Source: Symsagittifera roscoffensis
Lineage: Eukaryota > Xenacoelomorpha > Acoela > Convolutidae
Length of the DNA stretch: 64,000 nt
NCBI RefSeq assembly: GCF_963678635.1
Contig: NC_087068.1
Coordinates: 19,579,789 to 19,643,788, forward strand
Direction: 5' to 3'
Shown: positions 25,201 through 33,300 of the stretch, piece after piece
Layout: each line of letters begins with the position of its first letter
Position numbering within the stretch: the stretch's first letter is position 1
Position numbers and translations under genes: made by a program
Notes under the pieces: model-generated
The model's database searches: none
What the model saw: the letters and a program-made list of their open reading frames with translations, nothing else
What the model was told of the DNA's origin: nothing

Positions 25201-25841
25201 GGACGCCGATGGATATTTTTGTCCGGGGAGTGGGGGTAGGACTTACCCACACTGAAAACTTGATAATAAAAAAATTGAGAATAGCAAGAGAAGCAGGAAA
25301 CTTAGAAGCAGAAACAGGTGAAGAACCTAAGAAACCTGACATAGGCAGGGTAGTTGAGTCATATTTTAATTTACCAAATGAATATTCTAGTAACATAATA
25401 CTAACAGATAGTGATTTCATACTCACAAACAGAACATGTGCGGTAGCTATCACCGCAGACATGAGTTTTAGGACGGCGCTAGCGGCAGATTTTAAGAGGG
25501 AATATAAAAACGTAGAATTCCTTTGGAAGCAAAGACCAGGGATAGGGGGCGTAGCAGCCTTACCCCCGGCGGTGTCGCAGATACCGGGAAAGTACTTATG
25601 CTTCTTGGTAACGAGGGCGACAGGGAAGCAGCACGTGGACCCAGAAAATCTAGTCTTGTCTTTGACGAGGCTGAGGGACTTCCTTGTGGAAATGGACGTG
25701 AAGGAGCTTTCGCTTCCAGTGTACGATCCAAATAGAGGAAGACTGCATCCTCGGGAATTATACGCGCTTGTACACGTGATATTCTCTGATACGAACATAC
25801 AAGTGTATCTACATAAGAAATATTACTTAAGTATAGGCTGA
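16245..25841 (+). CDS. Gag-Pol polyprotein of element A with C-terminal macro domain
   Basis: A single 3198-codon frame. Domain order with approximate residues: charged N-terminus; coiled coil 310-405; capsid-like Gag 580-735; CCHC knuckles CANCSSTDHHVSAC near 796-812 and CFFCNLEGHFKSDC near 850-865; protease with DTG at 1158-1160; RT with YVDD at 1643-1646; RNase H from VLDTDAS at about 1790; integrase zinc motif H-x4-H...C-x2-C near 2412-2450 and DDE core near 2499-2575; a GPF-containing SH3-like tail; an acidic region; and a divergent macro domain at about 3045-3197. Gag and Pol share one frame, so no frameshift is needed. The macro domain aligns with the TARG1/Poa1 type, but its glycine loop and the GCGLD-like loop are replaced. 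It may bind ADP-ribose or have lost activity. The protein would supply particle, reverse transcription and integration functions. Confidence 0.92.
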   Translation: MSLDKSRIPKRGNSSRKFIPEKQRKTMTDPFVDWIKRTRSDKEGTVSGRMVETRSQKTSEERRKLLEVEVNTDHTMNDNQGVNGLEGRGRRLASESTPVEQGHDFATSTGTLDREEMSELSDISTEVTATTRSPTDNTMMAGGMGKQTTSSSFSERMKNTFGNIFPFSMGGGAGNDGESQEEEDEEEQGDFGSQVSLNSSIHESEAHVGRETGTMDKFGVVTTISKEANTPGQSKDFAIRTSSEPQPEESRTRGPGNALADPEMDNEKTSRQRVKARISTSTKLPGTDRVTPPLVTPLMDNGAALEEALNNIVGNLGEQNEQMSIRMSELERAVHIERESLREEINRNRQEVDRSEKRLKERTDEHMTRNLSRMTREAEQRELRLRADMEKLRIQQEQSLGSLDTKIDAMMERRTQAIMDRLDGLLSSKSGPKEGEPNSGGPSREPRVNFNERRKTYGSTRGRGSSSGYATRSNTAWGPNSRASSTGNKQTSNERPTQSTHATGRSDSGNMGHTSPRRSHMGQAGNAHGDSDCRDVPHTEPSTRCEDTQAGHSRDATAMATAFEPLNRSLETFLTRLSRTNERSEKSRRVFKKPRCYKDESDGCIDTWIEVMKLHFEEEDLSERQECSALTSNLEGTALNCVMAKKQYQRDTAEKIFEILLNRFGSGVQGHQAMMRFEKRRQREDETIDKFLDDLEMLRRRSQPDESNRRMNLAVASKFIDGVKNDELRTMLATHYTPLSTNAPTPEELRLKSKEYLLLKPPSRSGYYKNNYGNFNNGPANQGNNWYKPRDDMDKRRSCANCSSTDHHVSACPAYKQGMKAIGFSLEDEDASELEHEDFMRGVIAKFGPRCFFCNLEGHFKSDCPQFWDAVADIKHPRHEEALSGVKASKARLLNEAEARRKDKPQELAAKKMQAVTGEACEPEPATAADDFKIDYKAAAKDALNKVQQELVTKEIEQKVKLELENEKLQEQLNTFEATEFEETKTPSSLDMKLKVISGKRFGMAPQGKKIQSIISVAGHQVIRNLSEPSEFTLMHLDTYADYLRQVEPRTESRAVRALLTTGGPRMKKLHGRYLEVYGPYQIMLNVDGISIYTRTYITTDDDQMGQIYLGEEELKVRRIGHDAMMEQDAVHIGYEADVTAHLLDTNGTKIGVTGLLDTGAVVSVMPIKTWERMGFTREDLIPTNLRLAAANRGAIYVAGRTPVTVLHMGGRNLWMSFLVVENLDDADQFILGRDFVRNFDVMIDLNNGLIRIRNPDRKYVKRPINRIITDENKVPVFLDRKVKLQPGQAVVAIFRMRNLNSLSDSKQVCLVPNPNSQSSVILGRSFSVTRIGLCVSVLLNTLDTTVSIQRGKKLGYALPMRTDYEETQNLKKYSVKDCPYHANKDKILKRIDELKSIRKLFSMKSETDDGLSSCSNFPERPSSYELDSDKPVLPEIEHLKGKIGEGDFEKLRDLLNRNAEVFSKHKADIGCCNFVEHEIELEEGAVPHREGARRMTPHKSEACRAEIEMLLEYDMIEPSKSPWACGVVMAKKKGGQLRFCCDFRYLNAVTIKDAYPIPRIDESLSKLGDAKFFTTLDLGSAFWQVPLRKKDREKTGFACELGLYQWKRMPFGLCNATATFQRLMAQALTGVTKKYGNLLMCYVDDVVIATPTLEDHIDRLDEVFGCMKRAGLKCKPSKCEILRDSIKYLGRMVDRHGVRPDPDAVEAVLTWKAPRTDTQLMSFLGFANYYREFIKGYADKVYPMQKLMRNKGKKFEWNDEAQVAFENIKRELCEAPVLGMPTEKGMYVLDTDASVVAISGILHQEQEWNGRTVLRPIAYGSKVLSDTEMKYGAPKAEMFAVVTFVEKYRAYLGSAPFKLRVDNRALSWLKTYSMDQSYIGRWIVRLDGYHMIIEHRMRDKHQNADSLSKKTEFYERLEQKQANQAEVKEGFSFLDKETYEALPLTRWLDKSGHPIPGHPELPVEKAAEIKILSKEDPVPLDLLLRSNLVQQELSRMNINSLSLLDKTVQVTPQVMRMLGGLLEREVTRDDPEWTAAVASLTVSEKVKIMPSRQQHEENKRDCRTIVQQLVSSIPQEILTSTSYGRKEQGSSKRKKTVTFVDREKEGEEVEQNLLQDYLSGEKDEERNQQSQDQHPGQVNLSGESEIDEKIPDEKQDLENKVLYGEFRWMRRKYGHDLEERAVSSTTPSTDDKSESSRMNTYSDRDSTSGSELSELAIHTLLVETRARNLDREVYQDPDSDRYLIPSERVFDNAADDLETIAVSKRSISLLPQKEVVRTDLQPFQQETQPLAKIWCVKMEEDTHQPNELNSQMRVMKTYLKARYRLSDLLRAQRNDRMTSNLKRWIENGAPDKGDLEEDSYRILRQYFMQKEGRLYLNKDGIVACRRREEDKVLYKYNAIVLPQLYQTELLFRSHDQMGHQGIDKVYQRILKRFEWPGMKKACEKWVTACLSCQQVKDPRKLRFPLQSIESSEFNEVVQIDHQKICMTDSGYNQVLVMIDHFTKYAEAVPCITASAEETCDHLINTWIARHGCPMTFQSDNGTAFVGELTKELMRRSQVAQAHSTTYHPQTNGLVERQNRTLVSMLRVYCSRYMTDWDRYLPQVMGAYNSTQHSTTGVSPHMMLTGHEKSLPLTFFYPEYEGKKTSPQVYVRDVIRRQQELNDLCRRNTQQAQARQRKIFDKKAAGAKAYSVGDYVWVFQNVIPPKGTKKLLKKWRGPFMITEVHQEGRFYRLSTGRAAHYENIKPHNPSTEDWCIPADMEEGDYLMMDPACEVNEKGTREKNDGNEVVEEGTDTPLDLDPNEQIEADDETLPYAEEDWQDSEQTEVPKNMEPDLPFTMQTRQKDGTRLRKKYNPYGDDFVVDRIDLKKIVEEVVGLEEITVSQDIGIVDDHNDEWVDDWSKPEVEFDDEQQQSNEQDLTNLRVLEWLNEMTSDPEKTSVTIQDVDRESAKYIKTERDDPSWAAQEGQLLIPASNLDLIPGMRSTGTPMDIFVRGVGVGLTHTENLIIKKLRIAREAGNLEAETGEEPKKPDIGRVVESYFNLPNEYSSNIILTDSDFILTNRTCAVAITADMSFRTALAADFKREYKNVEFLWKQRPGIGGVAALPPAVSQIPGKYLCFLVTRATGKQHVDPENLVLSLTRLRDFLVEMDVKELSLPVYDPNRGRLHPRELYALVHVIFSDTNIQVYLHKKYYLSIG
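22601..22610 (+). promoter_or_regulatory. Internal polypurine-like copy 1 in element A
   Basis: GTCCGGGGAG, identical to the ten bases before the 3' LTR (35894-35903). It lies in the RNase H-integrase linker and reads LSGE. Confidence 0.55.
22667..22676 (+). promoter_or_regulatory. Internal polypurine-like copy 2 in element A
   Basis: GTCCGGGGAG again, 66 bases after copy 1 and in the same reading frame. Element B has the counterpart pair at 41932-41941 and 41983-41992. Confidence 0.55.
25221..25230 (+). promoter_or_regulatory. Internal polypurine-like copy 3 in element A
   Basis: GTCCGGGGAG followed by TGGGGG, read in a different frame from copies 1 and 2 (VRGV). The counterpart in B is 44324-44333, and a third copy is in the inverted segment near 38650. 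Confidence 0.55.
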
Positions 25842-26252
25842 GTGATGAGCGAGAGGGTGTTAGGCCAAAGACCGAGTTACATGTAATATGTGATATGTGG
25901 GTCATGTTATGTTATGTTATGTTATGTTATGTGTTAGGTTATTAAGATCATGGGTAAGTAGGGGTTAGTGACCATGAACAACTAAATGACGATCTTGGGA
26001 ATAGATCCAAAGTTTGGACTGTCCAATCTTAGGTCGAATTCCAAAATTTTAGAAACCAATTGATTTTAATAAATTTTAGGATAAATATCTTTTTATCTGA
26101 ACTGTCTTTAAGCAAATTTTAACGATGTATGTTAGGGTGAAATTGACAAGTGTGACATTCGTGATTTCTTTTCTAGATCCTGATTGATCATTTAATTGCT
26201 CACTTGAGTCAAAACTTGAAATCGAAATCAAATCAAACTTGGAAAGAACAGT
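25842..26252 (+). other. Spacer between Gag-Pol and ORF2a of element A
   Basis: 411 bases without a supported ORF. It contains a TTATG microsatellite at 25904-25932 and is AT-rich after 26040. The matching spacer in B is 37587-38057. Confidence 0.7.
25904..25932. repeat. TTATG microsatellite
   Basis: About five to six uninterrupted copies of a 5-base unit in the spacer after Gag-Pol. Confidence 0.9.
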
Positions 26253-27350
26253 ATGGACAATTTCAACCTGGATGAATTGATGGACCTGGCAGAGGCATAT
26301 GTAGGACCGATGGTAGATGCGATCTATCGTCGGCTGATCGAACGAGACTTCGCTCTGGAGGACCCAGAGGTGGTCATGTTGCTGACCGCCCTGATTAACA
26401 TCTTGGGGCACGACAACCGTGGGGACCGCCCCACGGAAGTCCTGTTGATGGCAGCATATGGAGAGAGAGGAGTACTAGACCGCCCGAACATGAGAGTGAT
26501 GAGGTGGAGAAACGGGGCTCTCTCAGGGAGTGACTTGGCGAATGAGCCTGGGTTGGGAAGTTCTAGGACATACCAACCAGGTGAGATGCCAATGCCCTCT
26601 AAGCCTAAACCTGGGCTGACGAGAATGCATCGGGAGATGAACAGCGAGGCGACCTCGTCTGGTTCACCACTGAGAGTAGCTGTGCCACCAAAAGGGGCGA
26701 AAGTAACACAAAAGGTTCAGACGAACCAAACCATACAAGATCTGGACGAGATGAACGATCAGTTGAGAAGTACGAAGAAGGAGTTAGACGATATGACGAA
26801 GACCATGCTGGCGATGGAGGAAGACCGGGACATGTGGAGAAAGTTGTTTGAAGACTGCAACAAAAAGCAGGGTCAAGAGATCGAACGCTTAAGGCAGGAA
26901 TACAAAGAGCGATCGGAGCAGGTGGCGTTGACGACGTCCATTGAGAAAGTGATACCTGCAAGGGATATTCCTCGTGGGCAGTCCCCGATGGAGCTCTTGA
27001 CACCTCGAGAAATGAGTCAAACAACGGAGACACGGCTTCCAGCAGAGACGAACCGAGTAACAATCCCGGATCCTAGTGACACCTTGGGTGATCCCGTCGT
27101 AGAACAGACGGTGAGAAAACTGATAGAGACCGCTGGACGATTGGTCGCTAACAAGAATGCACCAGGTTCCGGGGTGACTGCACCCTATGGAACGATTAAC
27201 GATACGGGCAGAGTACAACTCTCCCAGACAATAATCAGACAAGGGATAAGTGACGTGACGCCACTCAGGGGGAGTTCGAAGATCACAGAGAAAAGTAAGG
27301 AAGATGCCAGCGAAGAAAGTGTCTCGTGTAATGGACGTGCAGAAGAATAA
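26253..27350 (+). CDS. ORF2a: coiled-coil protein of element A
   Basis: 365 residues of unknown function. The N-terminal 110 residues include LDELMDLAEAY, YRRLIERDF, a GD-P-TE-LLMAAYGERG segment and an N-E-PGLGSS end. This part is conserved in the inverted remnant of element B (37231-37544), which shows it belongs to the family and is not a chance ORF. Residues about 160-235 are strongly heptad-like and charged, predicting a coiled coil and self-association. Its end overlaps ORF2b by 47 bases with a +1 frame relation, so the two may be joined by frameshifting or linked by reinitiation. It could act as a second Gag-like or scaffold protein; this is inference. No RNA-binding knuckle is seen. 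Confidence 0.75.
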   Translation: MDNFNLDELMDLAEAYVGPMVDAIYRRLIERDFALEDPEVVMLLTALINILGHDNRGDRPTEVLLMAAYGERGVLDRPNMRVMRWRNGALSGSDLANEPGLGSSRTYQPGEMPMPSKPKPGLTRMHREMNSEATSSGSPLRVAVPPKGAKVTQKVQTNQTIQDLDEMNDQLRSTKKELDDMTKTMLAMEEDRDMWRKLFEDCNKKQGQEIERLRQEYKERSEQVALTTSIEKVIPARDIPRGQSPMELLTPREMSQTTETRLPAETNRVTIPDPSDTLGDPVVEQTVRKLIETAGRLVANKNAPGSGVTAPYGTINDTGRVQLSQTIIRQGISDVTPLRGSSKITEKSKEDASEESVSCNGRAEE

Positions 27351-30300
27351 TCAATTAAAGTATAACTTCACGGGAGTTCCGGAGACAGATCCGAGAGCCT
27401 GCTTCAATCGAGCTACCTGGAGCCCGGCTGTGAACCTGCAGCAACCACCACTCGGGACATCTCACCTGATATTGGGAGACAGCTTAGTCCGAGTGCTAAC
27501 GAATTTGAGGACCTCATGGGTCACCACGGTGATGGCCATTGGAGGCGCGACAATTGCCCAATTATACCGGATGGTGGAGCTGATGAATCCCGGGAGGATA
27601 CCCAGTGTGATGATATTAGTTGGGACGAATGATATCTCCAAAGGATCAGACGAGCAGGAAGCACAGTGGGAATCAATGATGGTGTGTTTGTTCACCACTC
27701 TCTGGCAGAAGTTCAGTTGCGCGGTACTGACCGTTTGCACGGTGCCAATGAACGCAAGAAACCTGACAGCATCAGGAAGAAGGCACAACGAGGGAGTCAT
27801 GAGATGGAACAACATCTTAAGAAACCTAGCAAATCGAAATGCCGGAAGAATGATCCTTATGGACATTGAACACGAGTTGAGAGCCATGGAGCAAGCCAGA
27901 CTGACTTCGGATGGCATCCACTTTGACACAATCGAGGGACAAGCTTGGTTGAATCGAGTCTTCCAAGAACGGTTGGACGAGTTAGAAGCAGAACTCTCTG
28001 ACACAGGAGTACTGAAGGAAGAGGGAACGGTGAATGATACGGTGATCACTACCTTTGTGCCTCCTAACCTGGAAACGCGTTTGGGTACAGTCCCAGCCGC
28101 AATAAATTACCGGCAACAAAGCTCCAGCGAATCAGGTCGAAGAACTGACGTGCAGGATCGGTTGGGAGAAGCACCGACGAGGAGGACAATTCATCCTAGG
28201 AGAAGGATAGGACCCGTCAACCAACCAAACGAAGGAGTAGCAGGCACGTCCAGATCAGACACTAGATCGGAGACAACGAGTAGCAGTCGAGAAGAGAGAC
28301 CGAACAGAGGCTCATTGTTATGGTCTAGACCCATGCCGTCTCCCTGGCACATATACAAAGAAGAACTGATGAAGCTGGACCTGCAGAAAGTAAGCTTCAT
28401 CGAAGATGCAAGGAGGATGCTAAATGGAGCGACGCTATCCGTCAGCAGATTATACTCAATAACCGGCGTAGACTGGTTGATAGCCGCTAGCATAAATTTC
28501 AGCTCCACGACAGCCTTAAGATTTGCCGACTTGGAAGGACTGCCCTCCAATAACACAATGGGACCTGTGAATGCAAGACCGTTGCAGGATGTCAGATTGA
28601 ACCATGAGGAGAGGAATCGTGAGGAAAGGCCAGGAAGATTCCTGACGGTGAGAGCGCCAATTGGACAACACGTGAAGATATTCAAGCAACTGACGACACC
28701 ACCTAGTCATGTGAAGGAGAGAGTATACCCAAAACAAGTGAACCAAGATGGTGATGCCCAGAGATATGGCGGATTGACAGCAATAAAGAAAGATGAGAGC
28801 ATTTTCGCCGCCTACGACAAAGCAGAAATGAGAAAGGCCAAGATCATGGTAGTAGCGAATTCAGAGTTCGTGTACACCTCTAAGTCTTTGTTTTGGCCGG
28901 ACGTCATAATGCTGGCCGCAGTTGACCTAGACCTATTGCAATCAGTGTCATTGGCTATAGGGGTACAAAGGCAGACAGAAATGAACCCGATAACGATTGT
29001 GTTTGCTGGCATCAATGACCATCTACACAGTAGAGGTTTTCTGAGCAGGCTCAGAGATCCTGCAACAGCAGAAAACGCAGTATGGCCCGCGATAAAAGAC
29101 ATCCTGGAGTCAATGGGTGAAGTGGTAGACGCGACAAAGGAGGGAACATTCAACAAAGTGACGTTGAGAGTAGTATTTGCGTTGTCTCCGGGATATGCAT
29201 ATCTCCCGGATGGACTGAAATTTGTGTATGCAATGGTAGCCTTACTTTCGGAGGGAAAATATGATGTGATCATATCAGCCCCGAATCGCATGATAGAAAT
29301 GGAGAACCTGAGGCCACTTAAGGCTGAACTGCCTGCAATATGGTCAGATATCTCAAACGCGATGAGAGGGTTCAAGGACCACGCGCTACACATGTTGGTG
29401 TTGGACGAAGTGCTGGGGTTGGAACTGTCCAACTTCAGTCGGCAACTCAAACTGAAACCAGGAATAGATGACGACCATCGAGTGATTACGGCAATGTCCA
29501 ACGACTTGTGGTTCCGAGCAATGGAAGTGGCGAGTGAAGACACGAGAAGAAAGAATTCACTGGAGACGAGAGCTCATCTGGAAGCGATGGTGCTGAGAAC
29601 CAAGCCGGAAGCAAACCAGTGGCTACACCTGAATCCGAGAGTAGCGGCATTGGGTGCAGATGCTTTTCAGCAAGGCCCAGTAATGATCACTAAGATGTAC
29701 GCCTACTTGTTGAAGGAGGTGAACCTGGCGGAAAATGCCGGAGAAAAGACAGCTGAGTTCGTGAACAGAATGTGTCAGATTACTCTGGAAACCTTCTGGA
29801 CCCAGGAAGTGAAAGGACAGGAGGGATTTGAAAGGACAGACAGCATGCTAGAAGGGTTGGGAGCCGGATGGACCGCGTCCTTCTTGGCAAAAGTCTACCC
29901 GAAAGTCTCGCACTACTTGATAAAGGAATTCCTCCAAGCGGTAGTGAAAGTATCGATAGTGGAATTAATAGCTCTGTTTGTGACATTTGGAGCGGAGAAT
30001 TTCGTGAAAGGACCGGTGATACTGCTTACGGATGGAATACAGAACCTGCGACTAGATGGACTTTTGACATTGATCGCAATAACCCACGGAAACTTGGGAG
30101 GGCTGATGAAACTGGCACGTTGTCCAGAGCAGATGAAAGAGAGAGTGAGGAATCTGGATATGAAGAAATCCACAGACTCGTGGAACAAAAGAAGAGACCT
30201 GAGACACACTCTTATCCAGTATCTCTTGCAGCAAAATCGCTTTGGAACCGGAGAAGACGAGACAATTGAAAGAGAGGAAGATGTTAGACGACATGTTGGA

Positions 30301-33300
30301 GGCATGCCGCTGTTAACAGATTTGAGCTTAGCTATGAGAATCGATCCCTTGGCACTGATCAGAGGAGTCACGGAGTTCGTGACAGTGATCTATGGACCAG
30401 CAGTCACCTTTGCGTTCCCTGACGTTAAAGTGGAAGCATATAGGAGGTCGGTGTTGCACCTGAACCTCATATCGGCAGTGGACGGTAGTACACTGAACTG
30501 GTGTGAGCAGCACGCATTGCGAGAGCTCATGAGTGAAGATCTGTTATTTGCGAAAATATCGGAGCCAGAGATGACAGTCATCAATTTTGACGATCACTTC
30601 TGTGACCGCATGGGAGAAGTAGAAAGAGGGCACATCGAGGTGTTTCCAAAGCTTTGGAATCTGAGGCCCTATGACAAAACGAATGGCGAAATGACCAGAG
30701 TGCCTCGTCTCACAGCAGCGTATCACAAGGTGAGAGAAGAGACGAAGGACTGGGGCGATTACAAGAAGCTACCCGAAGCAATCCCTGAATTCCCTCTGAT
30801 AAGAAGGATGTTGCTCGGAGCAGTCTCCGTAGTACAAACTCCTAGGTTGAGAGCATTCGAAACCAATGAAAGGAGAGTAGGGAATTTCTCGGCGACGATG
30901 GATCCATACTTCGTGGGGAGAAATGCCGCCGTGTTACAGTACACACGATTTGCGTACACGGATCAAGCGACGAGAAGGCGAATAAGCAACGCCGCTACTC
31001 CCAAGCCTGAAGGATTTGATGAGGAATGGAGACGACTAGGCTCAGCTCCAATGAGGATGAGAGGCAGGACTGAATTGCCTGAAGCCTCAGTAATCCTGAC
31101 TAGTGTGAGAAAAGAGATGAAAGTTGCGGGAATATTGCAGACGAGAATTTTCCTAGCACCCTTCGGCTGCGAAGAAACTAAAGTGGTCCATGGAGAGGAG
31201 GAAGATAAATCAGCCGGTACATTGCTCATACCGAGATTCCAGGAAGAAGCTGATGATGACAAACAAGGACCATCGAACTCGAATGGGGACAAGTCAGAAG
31301 GAGATGACGGACAGGGTGGAAACCGTCAGACGGAAGAACCCATGCAACAAGATCAAGCTGGTGGGGAAGACGACAGGGCATCGACAGGAGGAACATCCAG
31401 CCTGGATTTCAATATCTTCAGTGATCTTGAGAATAATGCAGACACGTTGGAAACGACTGAGCCAGCGGATGAAGGCATCTCGACACTGGAACCTCCGTCA
31501 GCCTTTGAGGAGATGAAACGGAATTTGCCGGAGAGCAGCTCTCCTGGCAATACAAGAAATAACGATCAGAGAATCCTCATGGAATCACCTCGGAAGAGAA
31601 GAATAGAGGCCTCAGCCAGAGTACCTTTCTTGGGAACGCTACCCGAAGAAGAATGGGAAGTACATCACCGAGACCACGAGAGTAGGACGGGATGTAAGCT
31701 GGACAGAGTGGCGTTCATGGAAGAAGTCTGGACTGTGATTCAGAGCTATGGGACCCAGTCCATTCTCAAAACAGGTCTCAATCAACCCTTGATGAGAGAA
31801 GTACTTGACAAGCTTGATGAGTGTGAAGGGAGACTGAGTGAGTTATTGATCGACTCAGCCACTGATGAGAGTGAAGCGAATTCTCCCATCAAGATAACAC
31901 CGCAGAACAATGAAGGAGAGGTGGTGTACCTGTCAAGGACCAGGAGAGGAACGATGCGATCGAAAATGGTGATTGATAAAATCAATGAGATGAAAATGAA
32001 GTTAGGCAGCAGAGTGATGCCGAAGAGGATTGGAAAGACGAAAGTGGATTCGGAAATATCGATGAAAGCTGGTAACTCAGCGAAAAGAAAACGAGTTGAG
32101 GAAGTCATGGATTTGGGGCAAGGTGATTACCAATTGTCTGGCACAGATAGAATATTAACTGATATAGCGATGGTGCCACCCATTCTCATGGCGGGGTTAA
32201 AGTCAACTGGTTATAAATCCAAAAGGAGTGACCGCACTCTGACTGGAGCGACTTTAGAAATGGAAATACTCAGTCAATGTGGAGAGAGTAAAATGAGGGA
32301 CTTCAAGCCATCTCCCATGAATCATGGAAAGGGAAGTGTTACAGGACAACTAACACCAGTGGAATACAACAGACTGACAGTGTCTGAGACAGTGTCGATA
32401 GATGAACCCACCGGTGGATACATGGAGATGTTGGAATACCGAAACTCGGCTAGAGGGCATGTAATGGCCCTGGAAGAGGAAAAAGCCATGGAGGGTTATC
32501 TGGAAACAATGTTGCAAGGCACCACCCTCAAGCAGAAGGCGTACGGAACTTTGGCGTCGTCTGACATACAGGCGGAGACGATCGAGCAGTTGGTGAGCCT
32601 TCCATGGAAAGCAGTAGTATTGAGGTATTTCGAAGAGGAAATGAGGACTACGCCAAGAATACATGCTCTCGTGGCAGTACCTTACGTAAGGACGGAATTA
32701 CAACTCAGGCTCGCCTGGTGCATGATGGGACTGACTCGCGAAGAATATGATTCGGGAGAAAGGAAGAGATCAAAGGAGGAAAAAGTTTTCCTTATGACGA
32801 ATCTGAGGGATCTGATAGTCCAGGAGGGAGCAGCAGTAGCGTGTGCAAAGCGGAGAGACGCTCTCTGTTTCATTCGATTCCTGATAGAGCAGATCTCAGT
32901 ACCTGCATTAAGCACTTGTGTTAAAATGTTGAAGGAAGGCGATGAGCGAACGAAAGCCATGTTCTTACTAGCAATGCTGGATATGCAGCAAAGTAAACCG
33001 ATGAGGGTGAACATGAAAGAACCTGAAGAATTGGAACCCATGAAAAAGATGGACGAGATCAGGAGATTCTCAAACAAGGAGTTGAGGCTCACTAAAGAAT
33101 CTATGGGAGCATTGCCGAAATCCAGTGAATACTGTGGACCGATCAAGAAGAAGTCATATAGCTATGTATCCGGGATTATAGGGATAGCGTACAATCCTTT
33201 CCTGAGTGAAGACATACGTGATTGCTTCTTTGATTATGAGCAGGCGGTGTTACTAAGATTCTGGACGTCCAGAATTGTGACGACTAAGAGCGTTAACAAT

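Noticed and set aside
25070..25905. Long minus-strand ORFs opposite the element A Gag-Pol and ORF2
   Set aside because: They are shadows of the plus-strand coding frame, have no recognisable motif and are not kept in element B.
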